From Acanthacorydalis orientalis (lineage: Eukaryota > Arthropoda > Insecta > Megaloptera > Corydalidae): a stretch of DNA of 64,000 nucleotides. Below the pieces are notes generated by a model, which did not search any database, was not told the origin of the DNA, and was given only the letters and a program-made list of their open reading frames with translations. Below are positions 1 through 12,652 of this stretch, piece by piece. The stretch lies in NCBI GenBank assembly GCA_034766995.1, contig CM068314.1:26682108-26746107 (forward strand). Direction: 5' to 3'. Positions within the stretch are counted from its first letter, which is position 1. Every line of letters begins with the position of its first letter. The translations under genes and the position numbers were made by a program.

Positions 1-270
1 TTTTAATGAAAAACATGTTTGAATACTTTAACAGTAGTATCTTTAATGCTACAAAGATATTTGATATACATATTGTTATAAATTACAAATAATGTTTAGT
101 GTAATAGGTTTAGATATTACATATTATTGTATTTATTTTTAAATCTGCAAGGGTTTGAATTAAAAATAGATATGATAGATCAACGAAATTTAAGTTTTAA
201 GTGAACATTATTTCATAAAGTGTATATTGTAACTTTCTATTGCATTTAGTAATGTAATAGTAGAAAAATA

Positions 271-623
271 TTAGATTGGTGCAAGAATGATTGCGGGTTT
301 TATCATTTTAAGTTTGTCGTTGGTTTTGTTTTGTTTCTAGTTATCTTTATCTTTTATTATAGTCATGTGATATCATCATTGTAAACAATGACATTACCAC
401 TACTTATTTCAGCTTATGTCTAATTTTTTCATTCTTTAGTATTGTTGGATATAACCTCTTAAATTAGTTATTAAAAAAGAGCAAATTCGCGCGATTTTAC
501 TGTTTGCGTTTAAATTGAGACGAAAAGCAACAGAAACTGCTCGAAGTAGCAAATTTGTTTTTGGTGAATAGTCAATTAGTGAACATCAACACTGGTTCCA
601 AATATTTTATAATGGTAAAGAAA

Positions 624-679
<56 letters not shown>

Positions 680-727
680 CTTCATACTTGATACGTAAAA
701 ACTGGAATTATTTTTATACCAACCTAA
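271..727 (+). mobile_element. Short mariner-like element with both terminal inverted repeats
   Basis: The left end reads TTAGATTGGTGCAAGAATGA and the right end is its near inverted copy (ATTTTTATACCAACCTAA). Both are flanked by the TA target duplication typical of mariner/Tc1 elements (269-270 and 728-729). At about 480-620 a plus-strand frame resembles the first helix-turn-helix of a mariner transposase: pieces such as QIRAILLFAFKLRRKATETA and HWFQIFYNG are visible, with a stop between. Everything from the second helix-turn-helix through the catalytic domain is missing and a (TA)n(TG)n tract occupies 624-679. It is a non-autonomous, degenerate copy. Confidence 0.8.
624..679. repeat. (TA)n(TG)n compound microsatellite inside mariner element
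   Basis: Uninterrupted TA repeats to 660 are followed by TG repeats to about 679. The tract lies inside the element at 271-727. Confidence 0.95.
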
Positions 728-1331
728 TAGAAATAGTAAATTTTTGATATCTATTGAAATATCTCTGATATCTAATATTAAATTATTATTATATAAATAT
801 TATATTCTGTGCAATTAAAGAGAAGCGGCGTAATATATTCGGGTATTATATGAAAGAATGAACGGCTAAATATTTTTTTTACATTCATTTAGTGATATTT
901 TTTAATAGTATGTCTTGAAAATAAATTTGAATGAACCAGATTTTTCTAACTCAGCCAAAAAAATATGATTTTGTAAATGCTATAAGAAAATGGACATTAT
1001 ATTTTATATCGACACATATGATGTAAAATAATTAACAGAAAATTAAATATTTATCTTCAATAAAAATGGAAATATTATAAATAAAAAAAATAATCGAATA
1101 CCTTTAATTTTTTTTTAATATTGAATAGTTTATTTTATAAAAACGAATATTTTTAAAATAACTCGAACATTTTTATAATATTTTTATATAAATATTTTAT
1201 AATATTTTTAAAATAAGTATCAAATGAAATGTAAAATAATTGAAAGCTGAAAAATAAATGAAACATTTATTGATTTGTTTATTTGTATAATGAAAAAACT
1301 TTGGTTTTTATAAGTAAAATATAAAATTGCG

Positions 1332-1334
<3 letters not shown>

Positions 1335-1386
<52 letters not shown>
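1335..1386. repeat. (TA)n microsatellite
   Basis: Pure TA dinucleotide repeat of about 52 bases. Confidence 0.95.
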
Positions 1387-1387
<1 letters not shown>

Positions 1388-2789
1388 GGTCTTTGGAACT
1401 GTATTTTTTTAATATTTTTTCAATTTTAATGTAATAATTAAAACTTTTCATATATATTTTTTAAATTTAACTGGAGATTTAAATTAACAATTTAAAACTA
1501 TATGCATGTATTTATAGATTCATACACATAAAGATTCAAGAACAATATGTTTAAATTAGTACCTTATTTTTTTATAAATGTTTAAAAAAAAATTATAATA
1601 TTTTTATCAAAGAAAATAATGTGTAGAATATGCTTATTTTAGGCCTATTAGTATCATATATAATATTATTATTTATGTAAATTTGATGAAAAGATGAAAT
1701 TTTATAAAGGATAGCGAATAGCGTAGAGAAACATATTTTCAAGATACTAATTTGGGGTAAGAAAATATCCTTATGAACGGGAAGTATGTTTTCTAAGAAA
1801 ATTGAATACATGATACATAATTCCTTCAGTATAATTCGAAACGCATAGAGATATTTATATCAAGCAAAAATGTTTTAATATAGTAAACTTAACGAAAATA
1901 ATTCAAGAAATGAAGACGGAACTAGTTTTTATGAACAGAAAATAACAATTATTTATTTCATAATTAAACATTTTTATGAGCAATTACGATTTAATTAATT
2001 AAACAAATAGTTGAAAATTTAGTTATTCTATTGGCAGGGCATCCACTATTTAGCTATGTAAGTAAATAGTAAGTGCAAAAGAGTAAATTAATTTGCAGAG
2101 CGGAGAAGTTATATTGTTAGGTAATAGTTTCTTGTTTATTAGGTCAATTAGGTATTACTTCCACATAGGAGAGTTTGAATAAGATTTGTTTGTACGAGCG
2201 TGTTCTAATACAATAAAAGAAATTGTTTTCAATCAAATATTCTTTAGAATTATTTCTATTCAATAGACATTTTATATAGGTATAAAAATATTAATATTCC
2301 GGTTTTTGTTGAAAATTGATTTAAATAAAAACACAAAAATAAATTTAATATTTTATTACATTGAGTAATGTTATTTTAAAAAGTTTAAACTGAAAAAAAT
2401 ATATTTGAAATAAATATATAGAGAAAAATAAAATAATAATCATAAGTATACTTTCCAGAAAAGAAAAAAAAATTTTTTTTACTTATTTCTCTCTTTAATC
2501 TATTCTTAAGTGCCTTGAATATGCATTTAAGAATAGAGACTATATTATGCAAATAACTAAATATTGTTATTTAGAAAAAGAAAAAAAGTTTTGCCAGATT
2601 TTAAAAGAAAACAAAAAACTACTTACTTTTAAACAATTATTTGAATTAAAAGTATTAAATGGTAATTTTAAAATTTGTTTTCGTGAAAGTACAATATACA
2701 TTTTAAATGATAAATTAGTTTTATTGTAATATAATTTCTTATTTGCAATAGTATAATATATAGAATAATAGAAAAAATATGAGATTTTT

Positions 2790-2925
2790 CTATTTTTTGG
2801 CGTTCTGAGGATAAATGTATATAAGTAACATTCAAATATAATCAATAATAATTTATTGAATACTTTTGATCGGGGAAATTTGTTATGATTCGTGGGGTGA
2901 AAAAATAATTAATTTCTGAAAAGAA
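2790..2925. repeat. Dispersed repeat family, copy 1
   Basis: The stretch resembles sequence at 22165-22300 in the same orientation. Shared landmarks are ATAATCAATAATAATTTATT near 2839 and a GTGGGGTGAAAAAATAATTA-like block near 2893, similarly spaced. On the minus strand both copies open a frame beginning MIIF with similar following residues (ECYLYTF versus DCCLCAF). The family is not one I recognise; a third weaker match is at 59840-59925. Confidence 0.55.
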
Positions 2926-2977
2926 ACAAAATAAATTTAAAAAACCATAAAGTATTTTAAGTAAACACTACTGTAAA

Positions 2978-2980
<3 letters not shown>

Positions 2981-3025
<45 letters not shown>
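2981..3025. repeat. (TA)n microsatellite
   Basis: Pure TA repeat of about 45 bases. Confidence 0.95.
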
Positions 3026-3028
<3 letters not shown>

Positions 3029-3355
3029 GGATAATAGAAATATCTAAAATGCTCAATTACATTTATATTTCAATTTTTCACGGAAATGTATAGATAAATA
3101 AACAAAAACAGGACCAATTGTAATATTCAACTTTAAATATGGAAATTATAAAGACGAATATTTGTCATTAAGTAGTATTTCATTTATTAACAATGACATA
3201 AAGTGGAATGTTACATAGCCTTTTAAAATAATTTGAATTTGACTGACATATTTGCACAAATATGATGAATTGAATATGAAATGCAAATATGAAGATAAGA
3301 ATAAAACATTATGTACTACAACTATATGAATTGTGTAAATATTTATATTATTAGT

Positions 3356-3360
<5 letters not shown>

Positions 3361-3403
<43 letters not shown>

Positions 3404-3471
3404 TCTCCCTTCCACCCCAAACATCCTCTCTTTTACTGTTTATATATGAACATATATATATATATATATAA

Positions 3472-3533
<62 letters not shown>
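3361..3533. repeat. Paired (TA)n microsatellites
   Basis: Two TA tracts, at 3361-3401 and 3452-3533 (the second interrupted by AA), flank a short C-rich spacer. Open frames rich in IYIY in this area are translations of the repeats, not genes. Confidence 0.95.
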
Positions 3534-3542
<9 letters not shown>

Positions 3543-4805
3543 CTTTGCCTGGCTGTACAAATGACACGTTGTTTATTAGTTAAAGTAGTAAGAAAATTGT
3601 CACATTTATAAAGGTTTTAAATTTGTATTGCACATTTACTAAATTTACCAAAATTGGAAAAATTTGGCAAATTATTCTGCAAGTTTGTAAAGAAAAAAAG
3701 AACATGTATCTAAGATATTTATCACAGATTCTCATTATCAACGAATAAAAGATGTAATAGTGTTTTTCCTTTGTTCCATTCAAAGAAGTTTTATGTATCT
3801 ATAGTCACTATTGTACAATAAATTGAATTTTAATAGATTTAAATATTTTTTCACCTAGAGTTTTTAACAGATCGGACAAGTAAATCGTGTCTGATACTAA
3901 ATCAAGATTATAGTTTTGTTACGATAGTCTCATTCAATGCTTTGTCATTATTTTTTTTTGAAACTGAAAAAATATAGATTCCTATTATTTTGAATGAAAC
4001 GGGTCTTTACAGAGGTATACTTTTTTTAGATAAAATTTTGATTTTATTTACGTTTCAACACTATTTTAAGAAAAATAATAGTTATATATATATATATATA
4101 TTATATAAAAAAACAGATTAAAAATATGCCAATTTTTAAGACAGTCAATTCACACCTTTAATGTAGATTTATATTTTTCATTTGATTTTGTTTTGAATAT
4201 TTGAGGAACCACTGAAGTCATTACAATGGTAAATTATATAGTATTTTAGTGGTCAAATATTTTTAAATTTTAAGTAGGCGTTTATTTAAATAGTTTAGAA
4301 TTTTACTAGTTTTGTAATAGTGGTAACTAAGTTATGATTAAATTAGCTAGTAAACGTTTCTTTACTTTTATTTTGTTATTTAACTAATTACAGAAAAATA
4401 TTAAACGAACAGAGATAAAGATTTAGAATCAGAAACAATAAATAAAAAAAACAATTTTTTAACAGGTAAATTTGCTCGTATTTGTAATAAAAGCTTTCCT
4501 TGTTGACTAAAAACGATTAATTTAAATAAAGTTCTTACTTGTATTAGGCACTAGTAGAAATAGTTGTCTTATTTACATACATAATTGATGTTTAAGCAAG
4601 GGTATTATTTTATGCCAATTTACTTTAATTTCAACACAAAGATATAACAATAAGAACTAACACGTGCATAAAGTGTTACATGCTTTTTGTACTTGACAAT
4701 CGATATCATTTATGCCTGTTCTATAATTATCACACTCTTAAAAGCACAGTCAACATGATGAAAACACGTAATGGTCTACACAAAATGGAACTTTTAATGA
4801 CACAA

Positions 4806-4935
4806 CTCTGTTTTAATGTGTAGCGCGGTTACAGTCCAGCGACTCGCTTGACTGTTTAGGGCGATACGCGCTAAGGTTTAACTCCCAGGGAATTTTAATT
4901 ATACCGATACGCTTTGTAACAGTGGTTAACATACA
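4806..4935 (+). mobile_element. Candidate tRNA-derived SINE head
   Basis: A GC-rich block stands out from its surroundings. It contains an A-box-like TAGCGCGGTTACAG near 4821 and a B-box-like GGTTTAACTCC at 4875-4885, close to the GGTTCRANTCC consensus of RNA polymerase III promoters. The boxes are about 54 bases apart, and GGGCGATACGCGCTAAG lies just before the B box. The sequence does not fold into a normal tRNA cloverleaf by eye and has no clear anticodon arm, so a tRNA-derived SINE is likelier than a tRNA gene. The 3' limit is uncertain; the unit could extend to the hairpin at 5198-5223. Confidence 0.45.
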
Positions 4936-5024
4936 CACATATGCATATCTATATCCATATATATATATATATATATACATCTAAATATATAAATGTATAT
5001 GTGCTTGCATACATACACACTAAA

Positions 5025-5026
<2 letters not shown>

Positions 5027-5073
<47 letters not shown>
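5027..5073. repeat. (TA)n microsatellite
   Basis: Pure TA repeat followed directly by a short TAA/AAT trinucleotide run to about 5098. Confidence 0.95.
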
Positions 5074-5076
<3 letters not shown>

Positions 5077-5197
5077 CTGATAATAATAATAATAATACTA
5101 TATGCATCGTATATGTCAAGCTGTGCATACTTTTTAACGATAGTGTGTTTAAGTATTAACGTTGTGAAACGTTATTAATAAAGCTAAAGACAAAGAC

Positions 5198-5223
5198 TGA
5201 CCAACACCTTTTAGGTGTGGTCA
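5198..5223. repeat. Short inverted repeat (hairpin)
   Basis: TGACC-A-ACACCT, a TTT loop and AGGTGT-GGTCA pair with one unpaired A. It lies just after an AATAAAGC stretch. Its role is unknown; it may be the tail of the candidate SINE upstream or chance. Confidence 0.5.
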
Positions 5224-5368
5224 TGTTTGTATAAAATAATAATAGCGTGTAACATGTGATTTTAATTTATTTTTCAAAAAAACGTATTCCTTATAAATGG
5301 TTCAAAACGCAATTAGTTTCATTGAATTTACTTCTATATATTTTTTATATTATACAGTACACATGCAC

Positions 5369-5369
<1 letters not shown>

Positions 5370-5413
<44 letters not shown>
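5370..5413. repeat. (TA)n microsatellite
   Basis: Pure TA repeat of about 44 bases. Confidence 0.95.
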
Positions 5414-5418
<5 letters not shown>

Positions 5419-6918
5419 TAAACAAAGTGACGAAAATAATAAAAATCATTTTGTTAAAGTTTAATTTTTAAAAAAATATTTTAATTTGAATATATGAAAA
5501 TTTATTCGTTAAATTTCTATGGAATTATATAGTAAAAATGTATATTAACTATTCAGAATTAATTTACTACTAGTCGAATTATTAATATGAATTTTTAGTT
5601 AAGGATTAGAAAGGACACAAGTATTATATCAAATTTAACGATACTGAAAGATTAAAATTTGTTTCAAAAGGCAAACGGAACAAATAAATTATCTTAAAAA
5701 TGATTTAAAATATAGTATACAAGTTTAATAATGTTTGATTTCTCTTACAAATACATCTTATTATTTCAATTTAGTTTTAATGTATATCTATACTATATTA
5801 AAATTTAATGTTTTTAAGCTGAAAATATTTAATTTTTATAAAAGTATTTATTAGAATATTTTTAATTACGATGAATATACAAAAATATACATAAAGATTT
5901 ATATATATATATATTTGTAACAGTAAAAAAGAACTATTTGGTGTATTAAAATAAAATATTAAAAGAAAATCAATAACTGAGATGAGTATAGCGGTGAGAA
6001 AAATTTTAATGTAAGATCTTTTCAACGTATCTTCAATTCGCTAAAAAAAGTCGTTGAGACACGTAAAATTTGTTTGCTGTTGCACTTAAAATGTCACTGT
6101 CAATATCATTTTTTCTTAGATAAGATCTTTATTTTTAAGATTGTGAATTTCGTATTGTTTTTAAATCTTTTTTTAAAATATTGTAAACATAATAATTGAA
6201 ATAATTTACGACAGAAGATAAAATTATCTGGTCATTAAATTCTAAAATGATCTTGATACCAAATAAACGTATTATTCTTTAAATAAATTGATGATTGATT
6301 TTTGTAAAATTATTTAATGTGAACATTATTAAAATTTTTAGAAAATAATCATTTGAAAATTTGAGCGATTTAATTTTTGAAATTAAATACAATATTCTAT
6401 TCTTACATTTTCATTCAAAGCATTATAAATATTAGCAATACAAGTTGGAGCATTGGACAAGAATATATTACAAAATTTTGTACATAACAGTTAACTGTGA
6501 GTTATTGTATAATTAATATATTCAAACAGAAAAGAAATAATATCAAGAATATAAAATATAGTTTGTAGAACAATTTGCCATAAAAATAATAGCACAATAA
6601 AGTTTTTGTCAGTTTAAACAGATATTTTTAAGGCACAAATACTTCTTTTTTTGTAACAATGACAAGACTTTTTTATTTTAAAAGGACATAAATATAACGA
6701 TACTATATGAAAGAAAAGTTTTGCGAGGAAAGTTTGAATAAAGTTAAATGATATAAATTTAGATACTAAGAATCAGCAATTATTTGAGAGAGAATGATAA
6801 TTATACATTATTATATTCTTTTATGAAAAATGCTTATAATAATGTTTATATTAATATATACATGCATAGACATACACAAACACATACGCGCGAACACTAC
6901 AAACACATACACACACAC

Positions 6919-6955
<37 letters not shown>

Positions 6956-7559
6956 CACCATAATTAAATATAGCGACTTAAACTTTTGACATTACATTTT
7001 CTTTAAGATTTAAAAAATCTAAAAGGAATTTAATAATGAACGTGATCCTCATTTTAATGATAACAGAAAATTAATTAAATAATAAATTAAAAAAAGATGT
7101 ATATATAAATACGATCATCAATTTCCATACGATGATTTAGGTTTGACACGTTTATAATATCATCATACGAAAATAGAAATATATATTATTAAAATTATAT
7201 TGTATATATATATATATATATATTATAAAATTTAATATTATATTCTCATAGTGTATATTTTTTGTGAATAAACTTGGATCGCGTGAATATCGACTTGCGT
7301 GGACTGACACATCAACGAAAGATATGTCAACGTTTCTGATAATGGCGAATTAAGCAATTAATAACTGCCATTTGAAATATGGTTCATAACTGTGTAGCTT
7401 TTATGTACTGTGCATTGGAGGAATCTTTTCAAGCTCATCTATAGGTGTTGAGTATTTTTTGATAAGGGCACGTTAATTATACTTTTGTTACCCTTTTAGA
7501 AACTGTAATGATTCTATTTAGATTTTGATTGTAATATAATTTTTTTCAAAAAAAAAAAT

Positions 7560-8082
7560 AATAATATTCTCTTAAACTTAATATTCTCTGAACGCTTAAC
7601 TTTTGTGTAAGCTCTCGAATTACTGTGCGTAGTTCTGATTCAATTAACACCTTTAGTTGGTCGTTATGAACTCAAGAAGGACGATCGCGACCTTCGTCAT
7701 ATTCAAGGCTCTCATCCCCAACAGGATATTTTCGAACCACCATTGCACCCTACGTTCCTTAATAGTACCCACACTAAAAGCATCGTTTAGTCTACATGCA
7801 CTTTCTGCAGCTTTATCACCCATTTTAAACTCATACAAAAAATTACTCTTACTTGCTTCTTTTCCATCTTTAATTTAATAGCTCAATTTGAATCAAAATT
7901 AATAGTAAAACCAAAATCGATGTTACGAAAATACAGACCGAAAAATGTACCATTTATTAACATGAACATTATTTATTAATTGTTTTATATTAACATGAAC
8001 ATGATGAAATGGCATTTTCATTGAAAAAATTAAGGTTACAATTCAGAAAACAAAAACCGTAATTATTTTTCTACCAACCTAA
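7560..8082 (-). mobile_element. Mariner 5' fragment, TTAGGTTGGT family
   Basis: The right edge, read on the minus strand, begins TTAGGTTGGTAGAAAAATAA and is followed outward by TA (8083-8084). It matches the ends at 41214 and 51892. Inside are the 5' leader and the start of a transposase gene. The opposite edge near 7560 dissolves into an A/T run without a terminal repeat, so the copy is truncated after the helix-turn-helix region. Confidence 0.8.
7575..7845 (-). pseudogene. Mariner transposase N-terminal relic
   Basis: The minus strand reads YEFKMGDKAAESACRLNDAF, then VGTIKERRVQWWFENI, the first helix-turn-helix region of a mariner transposase (compare EFKTG..AAETAR..NNAFG.GTV.ERTVQ.WF in relatives). 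A frameshift follows near 7700. A second frame then reads DQLKVLIESELRTVIRELTQ, the start of the second helix-turn-helix. The catalytic DD34D domain is absent. This is a dead copy, and the open frame on the opposite strand is a shadow. Confidence 0.8.
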
Positions 8083-8642
8083 TAGTTTGTCATGTCTACT
8101 AATTGGACAGAGTCAATTTTAAATTTACTGCCTATAATAGTAATAGTTAGAATAAAAGATAAGTAATCTTAAAGAATACTGCATTGTAAATATTTTTAGC
8201 GATACTAGACAAGATTGTAAGAGTATCAAGTAATCCCGTAAGAATTTCCATTATGTCAAACATCTTAGATAAATCGAAATAATCAAAATAATTAGACGAT
8301 TAAATTTTTTTTTATTCATTATTAGATATTCAATAAGTACATTACATTTCACAAATAAAATTTGTTATATGTGATAAGAGACAGTAAATCAATGATAGCT
8401 AAAATCGGAAATGTAAACTTGGGATTTTCAATTCAGGAATATCTTAGTAATTCACATTTTGTTTTATAGAAAAGTTTATTTTTACAATTCTATATTCACT
8501 TTTAAGTCAAGTTGTGTTTACATTTAAAATCAGACGGCTAAAAATTGAGATAGGAGTATGCATTTTTTTCAAGTCTTATATTTGTTACAACAATAAGGTC
8601 TCGCGGTTACGTCATTATTTTCGTTGCACATCTTCAATTCAT

Positions 8643-8689
8643 CAAATCTCATAACCACATAAGCTACGTTTATGTGGTTATGAGATTTG
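8643..8689. repeat. Perfect inverted repeat, 20-bp arms and 7-base loop
   Basis: The arm CAAATCTCATAACCACATAA at 8643-8662 is exactly inverted at 8670-8689, around the loop GCTACGT. No target duplication or terminal repeat was seen around it. It could be a small hairpin RNA, a palindromic mobile-element remnant or a templated inversion scar. Confidence 0.85.
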
Positions 8690-9326
8690 GGGAAATTGTC
8701 AGTAAAAATGTTTCATATCAAACTATTTTTTTGCTTTATTAAACAATAAAAGTGTAATTCGTATATTAAACTAGCTCATTTATTAAAGATTGATGAATGC
8801 GGTTAAAAAATACATAGAAAATAAAATAATAATTACTTAATCGTATGATTGTATTTAATTGAAAAACATGTATGTTAAGACAAAATATTTTTAAAGTGGT
8901 TCTGAAATTGTGTACATAAAATTTAATTAAAATTACTTTATGTTAGTAATAAAACTAACAATTTTAGTATTGGTATTAAACTATAAATGACTTTATTACT
9001 GACTATAAAGTTTTCATATAAGCTTTGCTTTTAATTTTGATTAAATATTTTTTACTAATCAAGCCGAATTGCGTAAATATTATCAATATCAAGTGAACAT
9101 AAGAATATTTAAAATTAGAAAATTTCCGAATTGTAATACAACACTTTATTATAAAAATAAGAATATTTATAAATTTACTCTTTCTAATATATTTTTTTCT
9201 TACACATATTTATTAATATTAAAATAAATAGAATTTATTAATTTACCACCAAGAATATTTATTCGCAAATTTTATGTTTATATAATTGATAATATATAAT
9301 CAAGTTTCAGAATATGTATAAATAGG

Positions 9327-9329
<3 letters not shown>

Positions 9330-9388
<59 letters not shown>

Positions 9389-9492
9389 TTCAGGTTTAAA
9401 AAGTTAGATATGTTCTTTGTTATGTGTGCGATTCATTAAAAGGTAGACATTTTATTGGTTTTTATAGCAACATAAATAATTCTATTGTTATA

Positions 9493-9557
<65 letters not shown>
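9330..9557. repeat. Two long (TA)n microsatellites
   Basis: TA tracts at 9330-9383 and 9495-9557 are separated by about 110 bases of ordinary sequence. Confidence 0.95.
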
Positions 9558-9558
<1 letters not shown>

Positions 9559-9639
9559 TAATACAAAAACACATGGAGAAAAACTAGACTTGAATAAATA
9601 AATTTATATCATACAGCGATGACCAATTAAAAATGACGA

Positions 9640-9960
9640 CAAACGAGGCTCATAAAAAATGCTCCACCAGTGTTGCCAACATTGTTTTAAATTGATATAA
9701 TTTGTGTTTCTGACACGTAGATAATACCTTACACTCATATACACTTATACTTCTATAATGTATTGGTTTCAATGTTACAGTATAATACCGACTGGCATGG
9801 GAACAGATTACTCGAGTGATTTATCGTTACTACCCACTAGTTCAGCGCCCGCTTACGTCGACTTGACAAAACGTGTACCTAGGTGGCGTAAAAATATGTG
9901 AAAAACTCGAAAATAAATTGTTTAAGGCTTTAATATCACTTGTATTGAACAAAGACAGTC
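9640..9960. other. GC-richer non-coding islet
   Basis: The patch stands out from its AT-rich surroundings, with blocks such as CTCCACCAGTGTTGCCAAC and CAGCGCCCGCTTACGTCGAC. All frames are broken and no known repeat or exon was recognised. It may be a conserved regulatory element or an old element remnant. Confidence 0.3.
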
Positions 9961-11378
9961 GACACAAAGTTTGTATATTGTGCGTAGTCTGCTACTGAAT
10001 GGCTCAGATAAAAGTGACATGCTATTTTTTTTTTGGTTAATGCTAATCATTGCTCTGTACGAGTTAACTTTACTAAAAAGTAACTTTATTGACGTCATAA
10101 AAACAAAAAGTTTCGTGCAAACACATTTAATAATAAACTTTCAAAGCAAAGATTATGAGACTGTCTTCTGGAAAGGTCTTTTTGTAAAATTTATTTTAAT
10201 ATTTGATTTCTATTAAATAATATATACGAAATTTATTATTTAATATGAGAATTTAAAGAAAAAACAAATGACTTTTTCATTTCATTTGAATAAAATTTCA
10301 ATCAAACAAAAATTCTTTTTAAGATTCAAATTATATTCATTTTTATGTTTAATATTGTGTTTATATATATATATAATATTAAAAAAATGATGCGTCACAA
10401 AATGTAACATAACTCTTACTGGGTGATTGGTTAGTATTGAAAGTCAAAGAATAAGCCAAACAGATATAGTTGTGAGTGTGTATATCGATTGGTTGCGATT
10501 GGAAATTTAATTTGCCAGTCCGTTGAGCAAATGGGCATTTTTCCGACACACCGGACATCATTTTATGATCGTTTTCCTTAACTCTTTCAAGAAAAATTAT
10601 GACCGATACAAAAACTGAATAACTGCAAATTATTATTTAAATCGACATAAATAGATCTTTTTAAGATTGACGACATGATAATTTAATAGTATTATGTACG
10701 AAAACTTAACAGGATTGAAAATATGAAAAGTTTAATAAATATACGCCAAAAAATAAAGAATAATACATGTAGTTCATATATTATGCAAAAATTGTTCTCT
10801 TATGACAAAAACAAGTTTTTATAATAATTATTTTATAAAAACAAAAATTTTACTACTTACAAATAAAAAAGAAGAATACCTATTGAGAAATGGAATAAAA
10901 ACGTTGTCATCAATTATAATTGAGTTTAAGTTTCATATTTAAATAATATTTTTTTCCATATTTTATTATAATTGATTATTTAACAGAATTAGAAAGAAAC
11001 CTTCATTCATATATTTATTTGGAAACCAATTTTTATAAAAGAATGAAATTAAAGAAATTAATAATATGTAATAAATTGAGACTCAAATAGAGATATGAGT
11101 AAATAAAAATAAATAAATTCTTCTTTATGTTCATTTTTGGTATAAATATTATATTTAGAGAGGTTTATGAATATTACGATAATTATGAAATGATTTAAAG
11201 TTTAACTATTTTTTATATCCTTTACTAAGAAGGTCGAAGTAAAAGAAACAAATAAATAAAGATTAAAAATTATTGAAAAATAACAAATAATAATAATAAA
11301 ATATTATTGTAAACACACGTTTTTAAAATACATAATGTTAAGTAAAATTTATATTTTCTCGATAAAAATATTGTAATA

Positions 11379-11379
<1 letters not shown>

Positions 11380-11445
<66 letters not shown>
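11380..11445. repeat. (TA)n microsatellite
   Basis: Pure TA repeat of about 66 bases, one of the longest in the window. Confidence 0.95.
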
Positions 11446-11449
<4 letters not shown>

Positions 11450-11592
11450 CATATAGTTCAGTTGTTCAGAAAGGTTCTATTGTACTCGTATATGGTTTTT
11501 ATTTAAACTTTTTATCTGACGATCCTTTGCAGATCCTTTCCTTTATTTCAAACACTTGTCAATATTGGTTTACTTTGAAATATGTGTATATT

Positions 11593-11596
<4 letters not shown>

Positions 11597-11640
<44 letters not shown>
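11597..11640. repeat. (TA)n microsatellite
   Basis: Pure TA repeat of about 44 bases. Confidence 0.95.
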
Positions 11641-11643
<3 letters not shown>

Positions 11644-12529
11644 TGAAAATGATTCAATAGTAAAGATATTTTTGGCCTTTAACAATGGTTACTACCATCT
11701 TATACCTATTCATTAATATGTCTAGACAGAATTACATTTTTCAAGAAAATTATTACACTGTTTATTATTCGTGCATATAAGCTTATAAATTTGTATCTTG
11801 GAAGTAATATATATATATATATATACATATTATAGTTTAATAATGGGAAATATGTATTATGAAAAATCGTTTAATATTGGTTAAAATGACTTGAGTAGTA
11901 GAAAATTATTAAAAAAGTTATCTATTTTAGATCTTCTTAAATTATATTATTATATGGAAATATTTTCTAGATATTCTTATTTTCGTAAATATTTATTTTT
12001 AGTCATTGAGCATGTTTTTTCAGTCGCAGTTCTTTGTTAATCAATATTGTTTTAGTACTTATGAGAATTATAGTTTGTTATAGAAGATAAATTAAATTTT
12101 AATTCTTTTATTCAATAATTATGCATTGAGTCTTTTTAGAGATATTTTTTATGTAATTTTATTAAAAATATCATCACAAATAATATCAATTTACTATATA
12201 TTAACCTTTATGAAAGATAAATTTAATTTTTTGTTGTTAATGTATAAAAATATTTTTTTTAATATGTTAAGTAATAAAAATTTAATATCATATGAGAAAA
12301 AATAAAATGAATTTGATGGAGAAATACAACAATAACGGATTATGATGTACATTCACATTAAAAAATAATTTTGAATATTTGAAATTTTATAATAATTATT
12401 ACAAATAATTCAAAAAAATGGATATTATAATAGAAAATAATGGTAAAGTAGAACTTTCATTTGAGTTTAAATATTATATTAATATTTTTTAATATTATTT
12501 GTTATGCGGTTTTTAATACATTATTTTTA

Positions 12530-12652
12530 TTATATTAATTGGATGCTGTATAAATAGAACTCGTAATATTTTCATTAATTTTCAAGATTGCTTTTCCATG
12601 ATGAATATTTAATTAATGTGTTCTACTATAGAAAATAATAATTATTTTATAA
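12530..12652 (+). repeat. Direct repeat pair, copy 1
   Basis: About 120 bases recur at 14060-14178 in the same orientation. Shared blocks include TATATTAATTGGATGCTGTA, GATTGCTTTTCCAT and TGAATATTTAATTAATGTG, with scattered substitutions and small indels. Spacing is about 1.5 kb. No TG...CA ends were seen, so LTRs are not supported; an unknown dispersed repeat or an old segmental duplication is possible. Confidence 0.8.

Noticed and set aside
3146..3560. Overlapping open frames rich in IYIY
   Set aside because: They are translations of (TA)n repeats; similar frames throughout the window were rejected for the same reason.
5198..5223. Bacterial-type intrinsic terminator
   Set aside because: Introns, splice sites and mariners show this is a eukaryotic genome, where such a hairpin has no such meaning.
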